Source of the DNA: a virus | DNA: 20,801 bases | Reading direction: 5' to 3' (one strand) | IMG/VR virus record: IMGVR_UViG_3300044616_000331 | Span: 1-20,801 of that record | In this document: positions 13,220 through 20,313 of the stretch, in pieces | Layout: every line of letters begins with the position of its first letter | How positions within the stretch are numbered: the first letter of the stretch is position 1 | Position numbers and translations under genes: made by a program | Notes under the pieces: model-generated | Databases searched by the model: none | The model's input: the letters and a program-made list of their open reading frames with translations, nothing else | Told to the model about the DNA's origin: nothing

Positions 13220-13521
13220 TACTTGCCTTTCTTGTTCTTGTTTCGTGCGGATATTGCTTTAGCCTTAGACCGTGCATCCGCTTTAGACGAAGCACCCCAA
13301 GCCTGTAAAGATAATAGCAGTCTTGTTGGTCTACCTTTTTCATCTCGTTCAGGTCCTGGCATGTTTCCCATGCGTGCGAGGAATGATGCTCGACGTGGAT
13401 TGTCTCCTGCTTTAACAGGTGCTTTCAATGTCCCACCTTTGTATGATGCACGACCTTTTGCATTGAGTCCGCCCGCAGGATTCTTTCCTTCTTTGCGTTG
13501 CCATGCTGGTGATTTAGCCAT
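13219..13521 (-). CDS. Basic conserved phage protein (DUF6321-like, 100 aa)
   Basis: The protein reads MAKSPAWQRKEGKNPAGGLN (1-20) then AKGRASYKGGTLKAPV, GDNPRRASFLARM and DEKGRPTRLLLSLQAWG, ending in Lys/Arg-rich sequence. I recognise this as a conserved small-protein family of aquatic phages and prophages (I believe DUF6321; the number is from memory). It is strongly basic and glycine-rich, suggesting a nucleic-acid-binding or packaged protein, but no role is established. Its ATG immediately follows the previous TAA (TAAATG), and its stop overlaps the 34-residue gene. Confidence 0.8.
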   Translation of the reverse strand: MAKSPAWQRKEGKNPAGGLNAKGRASYKGGTLKAPVKAGDNPRRASFLARMGNMPGPERDEKGRPTRLLLSLQAWGASSKADARSKAKAISARNKNKKGK

Positions 13522-13764
13522 TTATTTTCCTCTGTACTTTGCTGTTTTTTTTGCGATGTTTTTAGGTTGTTTAACAAACTGTTTGCCCTTTGCATTGCCA
13601 GCAGCTTTGGCTTTATTTGTCGCTGCTTTTTCTGCGGGAGTTAAAGCATTCCAAGCTGCTGAAGGTAGATAACGCTTCTTTCCCTTAGAAGGTTTACCGT
13701 CAGAAGTTCTCCATTTTTCTTGGGTCCACTTCTTTAAAGATTGTTGGGATTTAGCAAGCGCCAC
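13522..13764 (-). CDS. Basic conserved phage protein (DUF5872-like, 80 aa)
   Basis: Landmarks are SLKKWTQEKWRTSDGKPSKG (9-28), KRYLPSAAWNALTPAEKAAT (30-49) and the tail GKQFVKQPKNIAKKTAKYR. This matches a widely distributed small phage/environmental family (DUF5872 from memory) whose members share the W-T-x-E-K-W start and the KQF-x-x-QPK-x-IA end. It is very lysine-rich. The start is GTG (13764-13762), overlapping the previous TAG (TAGTG). It could bind DNA in the capsid or during packaging, but this is conjecture. Confidence 0.8.
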   Translation of the reverse strand: MALAKSQQSLKKWTQEKWRTSDGKPSKGKKRYLPSAAWNALTPAEKAATNKAKAAGNAKGKQFVKQPKNIAKKTAKYRGK

Positions 13765-13940
13765 TACTTGTATCCCCCACCAGCTTTTTTGTATTCACTT
13801 GCAAGCAATTGTGCTTTACGTGCAGACCATTCACCAGGGTCTCCACCTTTAGAACCAGCCTTAATTTTGTTAAACAATCTCTTACGCATTGCTGGTTTGG
13901 TGTAGTTACCAGCAGCATTTACTTTAGATTTGTTTTTCAT
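13764..13940 (-). CDS. Basic conserved phage protein (58 aa)
   Basis: ATG 13940-13938 overlaps the TGA of the preceding gene (ATGA) and the TAG at 13766-13764 overlaps the next GTG. The protein reads MKNKSKVNAAGNYTKPAMRK, then RLFNKIKAGSKGG, PGEWSARKAQLLASEYKKAG and GGYK. I recognise 'NYTKP-MRKRLF-KIK-GSKGG-PG-WSARKAQ-LA-YK--GGGYK' as a recurrent small phage protein near structural genes. It is highly basic with no cysteine and is the second of five consecutive tiny genes. Function is unknown. Confidence 0.85.
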   Translation of the reverse strand: MKNKSKVNAAGNYTKPAMRKRLFNKIKAGSKGGDPGEWSARKAQLLASEYKKAGGGYK

Positions 13941-14209
13941 TTAATACCTATCCCTGTCTCGACTTGCCATTTATGTTCTGCTTTTTTTTCGACTTCAGCT
14001 GCACCATCAATTCGTTTTGGTTGCAAGCCTTCCTTTCGTAAACGTTTATAAGCTGGCATATCTTTCTGCCAGTTTCGTTCTACCTTATTTGTTTGCTCTA
14101 CTTGCTTCCCACGAGTTGTGGTGCTATTAGTGCCCATGCGAATATTCGCAATGCGACAACCAAAGCAACCATCAACATCTAAATCGGGATGGGTTTCTGC
14201 ATGCTTCAC
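13937..14209 (-). CDS. Small protein with CxxC motif (90 aa)
   Basis: The start is GTG 14209-14207, overlapping the TGA of the repeat-protein gene (GTGA). The N-terminus carries ETHPDLDVDGCFGCRIANIR (5-24), with C15 and C18 plus a nearby histidine that could bind metal, similar to a 'H-x(n)-GCFGC' motif in other actinophage proteins. The remainder is charged and probably helical (KVERNWQKDMPAYKRLRKEG). Being coupled to the basic-protein cassette downstream, it probably belongs to the virion or assembly group, but no specific role is known. Confidence 0.75.
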   Translation of the reverse strand: MKHAETHPDLDVDGCFGCRIANIRMGTNSTTTRGKQVEQTNKVERNWQKDMPAYKRLRKEGLQPKRIDGAAEVEKKAEHKWQVETGIGIK

Positions 14210-15189
14210 GTTATGTACGCTCCGTATCCAGCTGCTGTTAGATCTGCCACTTCTTCATCCGTTAATGGAATTACATGCGACCCAAGATAAACCCTAACTA
14301 CCGTACCGTCTCTTGGATCATTAATTGTATATGAACCATCCTGTAATTCAAAGAGGTTCTCTACTCTTACGCCGTTAGGTAGACGAGCAAACAACCGATG
14401 TCGTGGTCGCCAACTGATCTCTGAGTATGCTTCGACAAAAGCAAAGTTTGTAGTTTGCGGAACCCTAAACATACGGGACTTGACCCACGTAGCGTTTTGA
14501 CTTACAGCGCCAACACCAGATCCTGTAGCCGTTCTAGGAAGCGATTCTATTGCGGTGGCTGTCTCAGTACCCAAACCCGATCCCGACGCAGTACGAAGCC
14601 ACACAATGCGTTTGGTGGCATTCTGTGTACCCACTCCAGATCCCGTAGCTGTTCTAATATTGATAACGAGTCTTACTGCTGTTTGTGTACCAGCCCCAGA
14701 GCCTGTGGCTACTCTTGGCAAACCACGAATAAATGTTGTTGATGAAGTTCCAGTACCACTACCTGTTCCAGATTTAGCAACAATTAAGAATGGGTCTGCT
14801 TCGCCAGAACCAACGCCAGAACCTGTAGCTGTACGTGCTAGAACTTCTTTAATTGTGCTAGCTGATTCCCCAGCAGCACCAGAACCAGTAGCCGTTCTAA
14901 GTGTGATTACTAATCTGGCTGCGGTTTCTGTGCCAAGACCAGAACCCGTTGCGGTACGTTTAAATACTGGGGCACCTAAGTAATAGCGTCCACCAGTTAA
15001 ATACGGGAATGAATAATCGGTGTGTGTACCAAGACGTAATTGATTAGAACCCGAAACACCAGTTACTTCTGTGCTAACTCCAGATCCAGTAGCAGTACGA
15101 CTTATCGTACGCGCAGGAATAAACGTACTGCGATAGTACGGGTGTGTATCTACGTACGCTTCTGTGTAGCCAGTTACGATTGTCTGCAT
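14206..15189 (-). CDS. Structural protein with nine RTATGSG repeats
   Basis: The 327-residue protein contains nine RTATGSG-type units beginning at residues 31, 78, 98, 119, 139, 159, 179, 199 and 219. The last eight are tandem with a period of 20-21 residues (RTATGSG-x-GT-x-TA plus about eight hydrophobic/charged residues). This spacing would suit a beta-solenoid or fibrous stalk. The C-terminal domain (about 238-327) has FVEAYSEISWRPRHRLFARL, LFELQDGSYTINDPRDGTVV and DEEVADLTAAGYGAYI. It is probably a capsid or tail fibre-like surface protein, inferred from its position after the capsid and fibre-like genes. A TAGGG/CCCTA hairpin (15189-15204) may mask its ribosome-binding site. Confidence 0.8.
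   Translation of the reverse strand: MQTIVTGYTEAYVDTHPYYRSTFIPARTISRTATGSGVSTEVTGVSGSNQLRLGTHTDYSFPYLTGGRYYLGAPVFKRTATGSGLGTETAARLVITLRTATGSGAAGESASTIKEVLARTATGSGVGSGEADPFLIVAKSGTGSGTGTSSTTFIRGLPRVATGSGAGTQTAVRLVINIRTATGSGVGTQNATKRIVWLRTASGSGLGTETATAIESLPRTATGSGVGAVSQNATWVKSRMFRVPQTTNFAFVEAYSEISWRPRHRLFARLPNGVRVENLFELQDGSYTINDPRDGTVVRVYLGSHVIPLTDEEVADLTAAGYGAYIT
14476..14958 (-). repeat. Eight tandem 60-63-bp coding repeats
   Basis: Eight successive units encode RTATGSG-type motifs at a 20-21 codon period. The bases vary mainly at third positions, so the array is old or under protein-level selection. A ninth unit lies separately near 15079-15099. Copy number is likely to differ between relatives. 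Confidence 0.85.
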
Positions 15190-15208
15190 AGGGTTTACCC
15201 CCTACCGA

Positions 15209-15577
15209 CTAATCGAGAGACAGCGTAAGCGAAGTGATTTGGAAAGTATCTCCAGCTGTAACAGCAGCCGATGCAGATAGTGCACCAGTCCACAAAGCGT
15301 TACCCGCAGTTGACGCATCCCACAACGACCAATGTGAATAAGTTTCTGTAGTAGAAACGTTGGTCCACTCAATTGTTGCATCTGTAGCAATAGAACCAGA
15401 AGACGCAGCTGACCAAGATGCCGCTTTGCGTGTAGTTTCCGTGGCAGCATTTGACGTTGCAGCTTCGCCAGGATCACCTGTGTGGAGCTTGACATACACC
15501 GTTGTTGGCATAGTCCAAGCAGCCTCGCCAGTTACGTGGTCAAGAATTTTTAATTCAGCATAGTTAGAAATCGACAT
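15209..15577 (-). CDS. Tail-fibre-type structural protein (122 aa)
   Basis: The sequence begins MSISNYAELKILDHVTGE and contains VYVKLHTGDPGE (27-38), the hallmark of a phage family whose members start 'M..Y.E.KLLDHV.G...Y..P..VYV.LHTGDPG' and end in a T-x-Q-I/P strand pair. The C-terminal part (WSLWDASTAGNALWTGALSA, 83-102, then VTAGDTFQITSLTLSLD) matches that family throughout. Members are annotated as phage tail fibre or virion proteins. It has a strong ribosome-binding site (GAAAGG) and is the first gene after the terminator that follows the capsid gene. Confidence 0.88.
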   Translation of the reverse strand: MSISNYAELKILDHVTGEAAWTMPTTVYVKLHTGDPGEAATSNAATETTRKAASWSAASSGSIATDATIEWTNVSTTETYSHWSLWDASTAGNALWTGALSASAAVTAGDTFQITSLTLSLD

Positions 15578-15591
15578 AAGAACCTTTCAAC

Positions 15592-15641
15592 AAAAAGAGT
15601 ATAGCAAAGCCCCCCGCCCCGATGAGGAGGAGCGGAGGGCT
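15592..15641 (-). terminator. Hairpin terminator after the major capsid gene
   Basis: On the minus strand a 10-bp stem (15641-15632 with 15617-15608, one G-U pair) with a 14-base loop is followed by TTT and then a second T-run (15596-15592). The first U-run is short and interrupted, so termination is probably partial, which would make capsid transcripts more abundant than downstream tail transcripts. Confidence 0.7.
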
Positions 15642-15652
15642 CTGACTAATTA

Positions 15653-16624
15653 TCAGACGCTGTTTGCGCCAATGCTTGATGCCGACTCAATTCGACGAAG
15701 CGAAGCTTCGCGGAAGCGACCGTAGCCGCCGAGCCAGTACCAACCAAGTGGTTGCAGACGCATCAAGATGTCTGTGACATTGCCACGGACAATCTTCGGT
15801 GTTGCGCCATTGCCATCTTGTGTGCTGAACGCCTTAGCAAGAGCCTGACGACCCATGATAAGAGTTGCATACGAGTCTCCCGTACCTGTTGCACCTGCGC
15901 CGTTGAAAGCGTTGGTGAATACCTTGGCACGTGGTGTCTCAATGAAACGTACCGACTCAAACAAGCCGATCTCGCCATTGTAGATACCAGTTGGATCCAC
16001 GTAGTTGGCTGGTGTGCGCCATGCACTTGCATCTGTAGCCGAACGGAAGTCGTACGACACGTCTGGGTGAATGAAGCCGATGTATGAACCATTGAAGGTT
16101 GCAACGTTTGCACCACGCAGAGCAGCTACCTGCTTACGGATGTCGTTTGCTACCAACAAGTCATCTACAGCCATAGTTACACGGCTTGATGGAGCTGATG
16201 CGCCACCAGTTGCGTAAGCTACGTTGCTGCCACCAGCAAGTACTTCACGAACGACTTGATCGATCGAGTCACCTGCGTTGTAGCCAATGATGTTTGCTGC
16301 TGCCGAGTCAACATCCAAGAATGCTGTGCCACGGAGTTTTGCTGTTGTAACAACTGCGTTGCCGTATTCAGCCAAGGTAACTGTTACCTGACTGTCCGAG
16401 AGCGCTGTTGGGGTTACGTCAGTTACTTCGTTCAACGTAGATGTCGCTGCTGCGATGTCTGCGAAGATTGTGAATGTAACTCCAGTACCAGGCATTGCCT
16501 GTGCTACTGGTTGTACGTCCGCTGCCTGATCGAAAAGAAGTTCTGAACGCAATGCGAAATACGCAAGACGGTCAAACGCCACCTGGTCGATAGACAAGGA
16601 CGAGGTTGTTGTTTCGCCTGCCAT
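15653..16624 (-). CDS. Major capsid protein (N4-gp56-like)
   Basis: This 323-residue protein has the profile of N4-gp56-type HK97-fold capsids: an early helix (FDRLAYFALRSELLFDQAAD, 17-36), a strand stretch (GTGVTFTIFADI, 46-57), the VTVTLAEYGNAVVTTAKLRG core (80-99), TMAVDDLLVANDIRKQ and YIGFIHPDVSYDFR (181-194). The C-terminus contains RQALAKAFSTQ and PLGWYWLGGYGRFREASLRR. It assembles the icosahedral shell. It has an excellent ribosome-binding site (AAGGAG) and lies between a scaffold-like gene and a terminator, the standard place. N4-gp56 family assignment is from motif memory. Confidence 0.92.
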   Translation of the reverse strand: MAGETTTSSLSIDQVAFDRLAYFALRSELLFDQAADVQPVAQAMPGTGVTFTIFADIAAATSTLNEVTDVTPTALSDSQVTVTLAEYGNAVVTTAKLRGTAFLDVDSAAANIIGYNAGDSIDQVVREVLAGGSNVAYATGGASAPSSRVTMAVDDLLVANDIRKQVAALRGANVATFNGSYIGFIHPDVSYDFRSATDASAWRTPANYVDPTGIYNGEIGLFESVRFIETPRAKVFTNAFNGAGATGTGDSYATLIMGRQALAKAFSTQDGNGATPKIVRGNVTDILMRLQPLGWYWLGGYGRFREASLRRIESASSIGANSV

Positions 16625-16649
16625 GTTTTAATTCTCCTTAAAGAATTGG

Positions 16650-17111
16650 TTAATTGTTGATTTGATTCATTCTTGCTTGAGCCAACAATTCCATTACTTC
16701 TTTTTCGGATTTAGCGTTTGCAATTCTAGTGCTGTAGTCAACCGTCGCTTCAGTTGTATCTCCAACGCGTGATGCGTTGCTAACTCGATCCCATGCTTGC
16801 TTCTCTTGTTGAGGAGCTGCTTGCATGATTTCTTGGGGCTTAATGAGATTTGCTTCTGCGGCTGCAACTCGGATTGCCTCGGGTGTGAGTTCGCCATCGT
16901 ATGCCTTAACGAAATACTTGGACATCCCTGAAGATAGGTCTACGCCTGCCTTCACAAATGCCAACTCTCGTTGAGCTGACTTAGCTTCCTCTGCTTGCTG
17001 ACGCAAGCTCTTAACCTCTGACTCCAACTCACGCATCCTTGCACGAACTGGATTCTTTGTTGCCTGGTCTTCCTGAACGCTGTCCTCTTCATAGAAGTCT
17101 TGTTCTTGCAT
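16650..17111 (-). CDS. Scaffold-like protein (coiled coil)
   Basis: The start chosen is ATG 17111 (MQEQDFYEEDSVQ) because GGAGGAG lies 6 bases upstream; the longer frame from 17159 lacks such a site. The 153-residue product has an acidic N-terminus, a heptad coiled coil (RARMRELESEVKSLRQQAEE, 23-42), then AFVKAGVDLSSGMSKYFVKAY (51-71), and LTPEAIRVAAAEANL. The charge, coiled coil and position directly before the capsid gene match phage scaffolding proteins, which guide capsid assembly and then leave. The 'L...GVD..SGM.KYFV..Y.G' phrase is a recurrent feature of such proteins. It is the first gene behind the 17227-17254 promoter. Confidence 0.85.
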   Translation of the reverse strand: MQEQDFYEEDSVQEDQATKNPVRARMRELESEVKSLRQQAEEAKSAQRELAFVKAGVDLSSGMSKYFVKAYDGELTPEAIRVAAAEANLIKPQEIMQAAPQQEKQAWDRVSNASRVGDTTEATVDYSTRIANAKSEKEVMELLAQARMNQINN

Positions 17112-17181
17112 GACCCACTCCTCCGCCCACACCTGGCTGGAGGGGCCAAGTGGCTGCATATCTCACCCCTATTAGCACATT

Positions 17182-17221
17182 GAAATCGGGGGGATTTCCA
17201 ATGGTTATCCCTGATGGGATA
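17182..17221 (-). promoter_or_regulatory. Two small dyads in the capsid-operon leader
   Basis: TATCCC-TGAT-GGGATA (17206-17221) sits at the predicted transcription start, and GAAATC-GGGGG-GATTTC (17182-17198) lies further downstream in the roughly 110-base leader before the scaffold-like gene. Either could form a short RNA hairpin or a protein site. Six-base stems are weak evidence. Confidence 0.35.
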
Positions 17222-17226
17222 CAACT

Positions 17227-17254
17227 ATCTTACATCACAATTAGTGATTGTCAA
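17227..17254 (-). promoter_or_regulatory. Predicted promoter for scaffold and capsid genes, with embedded palindrome
   Basis: On the minus strand a perfect -35 TTGACA (17254-17249) is separated by 16 bases from TAAGAT (17232-17227, 4 of 6 to the -10). The spacer is nearly filled by the palindrome ATCAC-TAATT-GTGAT, overlapping ACAAT/ATTGT, so a bound repressor or activator would cover the promoter. It lies in the 159-base gap immediately after the upstream gene's stop. Confidence 0.65.
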
Positions 17255-17270
17255 GGGTTAACTATCTGTA

Positions 17271-18479
17271 TTAGAGATTTGCTTGACCGTACCCAGATTT
17301 GTAAGAACCGCTATCACCTTGAGCAAGAGTTGCTGAACCACCACTAGCAGTTACCTCACCGATACGACGCTTCTTGCGTTCTTCCACCAACCGTTTAGCT
17401 TCAGCATCTGTACCTAAAGCAGCCTGAGCAAACTGAAGATCGGTAATTTGTTGTTCACCAAACCCACCACGTCGCAGTTCACCCATCTGTCCTACCGTTG
17501 TGAAGGCTGCTTCTGCTTCCGCTTGAGTAACACCCTGTCGCACAAACTGTTCAGCTATATCTTTATTAAAGTTAAGCGCTGAAAGTCTCTGAGCGCTTTC
17601 CGCAATCAAAGCTGCTTGTGCTTGACGTTTGTAGTCTGGGGCCATAAGAGGACGTGCTCGATCTGGGTCAATTACGTACGCAAGAAGATCTCCGTCTGTA
17701 ACCCCATACATCTCCGCCATCTTGTTCTTTACTTCTGGGGAAGCATCACGCACAACCGTGTATGCATCCTTAAGGCGATTGTTTAACTCTGCTACCGATA
17801 CGTCACCGCCAATTAGTTTCTCAAAATCATCTGGCGAATCGTAGAACCCCTGTGGCAAACCGTTGGCAGCCAAAGTATCTTTGTACGATTTTTCTAAAGC
17901 AATATAGGTGGATGGTAAAAGCTCATTAAATCCCAAAGCTTTGCGTCGTTCATTAGCAGCAAACCGTTTCTTGTATGCATCTTGTTGGCGCAATGCATAA
18001 ACAAGAGATTCACCATCATCAACATCTACTTCTTTGTTGGTATACAAAGACCAAGCATAGTCATACAAACTTCCAAGTCCATATGTAGCAAGTACTGAAC
18101 GAAGTATTTCTTTTGCTCCAGCGGTTGGAACAAATATATCTTCCTCATTGTTATCGTCGTTTCCACCACCAGTTCCACCACCAGTTCCACCACCACCGTT
18201 ATTGGTGGAGGCACCTGGGAAAGCATCTACCGATCCACGTTCTGCAAGATTGCGATCTTTGCCTTGCTGAATAAGAATGTTGAGAGCATTTTGTCTTTGC
18301 TCTAAAGTGCCTGACCCAACTCCAGTATTAGCTACAAGTTCGTTAATGTAGGTTTCATCACCGTAATATCCACGAGCTTCACTAACAAGACCTGGATCCA
18401 GGGTCTGAGAAGTAAGGCGAGTTACCTGACGACCACGAGCTTCAGAAAGTGCCCGAAGATCTTCTTCTGACATTGACAT
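17271..18479 (-). CDS. Probable internal or head-associated virion protein (402 aa)
   Basis: I do not recognise a named family. The protein begins MSMSEEDLRALSEARGRQ, has a glycine-rich linker (about 95-106, GGGGTGGGTGGG) followed by an acidic patch, and then a mostly helical region with AYKKRFAANERRKALGFNEL, GLPQGFYDSPDDFEKLIGG, YVIDPDRARPLMAPDYKRQA and a RQGVTQAEAEAAF-containing C-terminal half. It ends in a low-complexity Gly/Ser tail. The DP-RA/'P--YKRQ' and 'F-R-GVTQAEAE' pieces are familiar from phage head/internal proteins of aquatic actinophages. ATG 18479 overlaps the previous stop (TAATG). A role in the head interior or DNA ejection is inferred from position. Confidence 0.62.
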   Translation of the reverse strand: MSMSEEDLRALSEARGRQVTRLTSQTLDPGLVSEARGYYGDETYINELVANTGVGSGTLEQRQNALNILIQQGKDRNLAERGSVDAFPGASTNNGGGGTGGGTGGGNDDNNEEDIFVPTAGAKEILRSVLATYGLGSLYDYAWSLYTNKEVDVDDGESLVYALRQQDAYKKRFAANERRKALGFNELLPSTYIALEKSYKDTLAANGLPQGFYDSPDDFEKLIGGDVSVAELNNRLKDAYTVVRDASPEVKNKMAEMYGVTDGDLLAYVIDPDRARPLMAPDYKRQAQAALIAESAQRLSALNFNKDIAEQFVRQGVTQAEAEAAFTTVGQMGELRRGGFGEQQITDLQFAQAALGTDAEAKRLVEERKKRRIGEVTASGGSATLAQGDSGSYKSGYGQANL

Positions 18480-19420
18480 TACGCCACCTCTCCAAACATT
18501 TTAGCTATGGTCATTGCCATGGATACAGCATCACGTTTTGCTTTCTTCGTTTTCTCAAAGCCATATTTGGGGTTGGTACGCAACATTGTTTCCCATTCGC
18601 CCAATGTGGGTGGCGGAGTGTTGGGTCCACCAAATGCTTCTCTAAACTTTGGATCGTTAAACGAAATAGATTCTGGAGCTAGCTCTAATGTGTTGGCAGC
18701 TGTGTCTCGATAGGAACTAAAGATCTCAGCAAGAGTTAAGCCAGCATCCAATTGTGGAGCCAATTGAAAGTGTGCTGCTTTAGCCAAAGCCATACCTTTT
18801 TTCTTAAGGGTATCCAAAGTAACAACTTCTCCGTTGTATTCTTTGCCCTGAATTGAGGCAAGGATTTGTTCGTTTAAATCTGGTGGGTTATACCCATAAT
18901 CCATTGCTACTTTCTTTAACGCTTGCGCATCAAGACTGTCCAATAGATCCTGTTTGCCACGAGCACGAGTACCCACAACGCTGTTTACATATTGCGACAA
19001 AGCAAGTCCACTAAGACCACGACGTGTTGCCGTCAACGTAATGTCGTCTAGTTCTTTAGCTGTTAAACCAAGGTCACCATAACCACTAGCTATGGTTATG
19101 CGATTGGCTGTAATTTTGTCAGCTTTATCTACATCAAGTAGAGCGTCAAATGCTTTGGCGGATTCAACTGTTTCGTTGTAGTACTTGGTTGCTTTAACTT
19201 TTGCATTGAAAGCATCAACGCCAGCTTGGGTTGTGAAGTCGTACTGTGTTGGTCTCTTGGCTACATCCTGAATAAGATCAATTAGGTCATCACCAAATTT
19301 GGCTCGAGCCTCCTGTTCTCCTGGACCACCATCAACAAGCTTTGCATATTGCGGAAACCTTGAAATGAACGCACTACGCCAATCTTGTTTTGGTGTTGTT
19401 TCCTTTTTTGTTTTTGCCAT
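18479..19420 (-). CDS. Probable internal virion protein, helical (313 aa)
   Basis: The protein starts MAKTKKETTPKQDWRSAFIS and continues RFPQYAKLVDGGPGEQEARA, with YDFTTQAGVDAFNAKVKATK (59-78), ITANRITIASGYGDLGLTAK and a basic end (KKAKRDAVSMAMTIAKM). It is alanine-rich and mostly helical with no membrane segment or catalytic motif. The 'F.TQAGVDAFNAKV..TKYYN' stretch recurs in large internal proteins of aquatic phages that also carry neighbouring segments like those encoded by the flanking genes. It is coupled by TAATG on both sides, consistent with stoichiometric virion components. Function is inferred from context only. Confidence 0.6.
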   Translation of the reverse strand: MAKTKKETTPKQDWRSAFISRFPQYAKLVDGGPGEQEARAKFGDDLIDLIQDVAKRPTQYDFTTQAGVDAFNAKVKATKYYNETVESAKAFDALLDVDKADKITANRITIASGYGDLGLTAKELDDITLTATRRGLSGLALSQYVNSVVGTRARGKQDLLDSLDAQALKKVAMDYGYNPPDLNEQILASIQGKEYNGEVVTLDTLKKKGMALAKAAHFQLAPQLDAGLTLAEIFSSYRDTAANTLELAPESISFNDPKFREAFGGPNTPPPTLGEWETMLRTNPKYGFEKTKKAKRDAVSMAMTIAKMFGEVA

Positions 19421-20313
19421 TATGCGCCACCCAACAATGAGAAGACTTGATTAATTGCTTTGCCCGCCGAGTATGCACCAAATTCCCCAGGCGATGCTTT
19501 CATTGCCTGTTGTTCGGCTGCAACACCAAGAGTGGTTGGATCCTCAACGTTAGATAATTGACGTTGCCTATCCATATCTTGGATGGCTTGAACTGCAATC
19601 TTTACTTCTGCTGGAGTTGCTGCCCTACCAAGAAGCTGAAAGAACGCATCTCCAGTTTGTTTCGCTGCGTCTTCTCTTGAAACAACAGATACGGTTCTGC
19701 CAGTACCCATTGATGGTGGACCAACAAAATCACCAGATGTCCACAGGTTTACTAATGCTTTCATTGTACGGCGCCTATCATTTGCCGTTACCATAAAGTT
19801 TGCTATTGCAGATGCGTCGGCATTACTTAAACTGATTCCGTATAGAGCTGCTGGACTAGGCTTACCGTTCTCTCCGTAATAACCAAGCGCAACTAATGCT
19901 TTAAAGAATTGATTGCGTTCCGCTTCGTTATTTTTTAATCTAAAGAATTCTGAATCAACCTCAGAGGTTGGATCATATTGTGGTCTAGATGGGGCATCAT
20001 CTTCGTTAACTAATTTTTCACCTGTGTAAAACCACTTTGATCCACCAGGCCCGCGCTGTACCGTAACTGTTTGTGGAAGCACAGCAGACAAACTCTCTGG
20101 GTCCATACCTGCAATCTTTGGGCGTGGAAAATTAATCTGTTCTTCTTTAAGAGTTTTTTGAGTTACTAGATTATTAGGGTCGATAACAATTGGAGTTCTT
20201 TTAGGAGCAGTAGTTTCTTCACCTTGTGCGCTAGCAACGCCAGGATCACCCTCAGCTATAAGGGTATCAATGTTTTGTTGTGAATTTTTACCGTCTTTAT
20301 TGCGAGTTACCAT
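19420..20313 (-). CDS. Probable internal virion protein (297 aa)
   Basis: The N-terminal 90 residues look disordered and polar (DGKNSQQNIDTLIAEGDPGV, PIVIDPNNLVTQK). A folded part follows with RGPGGSKWFYTGEKLV, FFKALVALGYYGENGKPS, VTANDRRRTMKALVNLWTSG and FFQLLGRAATPAEVKIAVQA. The 'LGR-AT-AE' phrase preceded by two helices is typical of long helical proteins encoded near aquatic-phage heads. No enzyme motif is seen. It starts MVTRNKDGKN at ATG 20313 in a TAATG overlap. The role (internal core or tail-tube cargo) is unproven. Confidence 0.6.
   Translation of the reverse strand: MVTRNKDGKNSQQNIDTLIAEGDPGVASAQGEETTAPKRTPIVIDPNNLVTQKTLKEEQINFPRPKIAGMDPESLSAVLPQTVTVQRGPGGSKWFYTGEKLVNEDDAPSRPQYDPTSEVDSEFFRLKNNEAERNQFFKALVALGYYGENGKPSPAALYGISLSNADASAIANFMVTANDRRRTMKALVNLWTSGDFVGPPSMGTGRTVSVVSREDAAKQTGDAFFQLLGRAATPAEVKIAVQAIQDMDRQRQLSNVEDPTTLGVAAEQQAMKASPGEFGAYSAGKAINQVFSLLGGA

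Noticed and set aside
14555-14983. 142-codon plus-strand frame rich in Pro/Val
   Set aside because: It is the antisense image of the RTATGSG repeats, so its length follows from the repeat period rather than coding selection.
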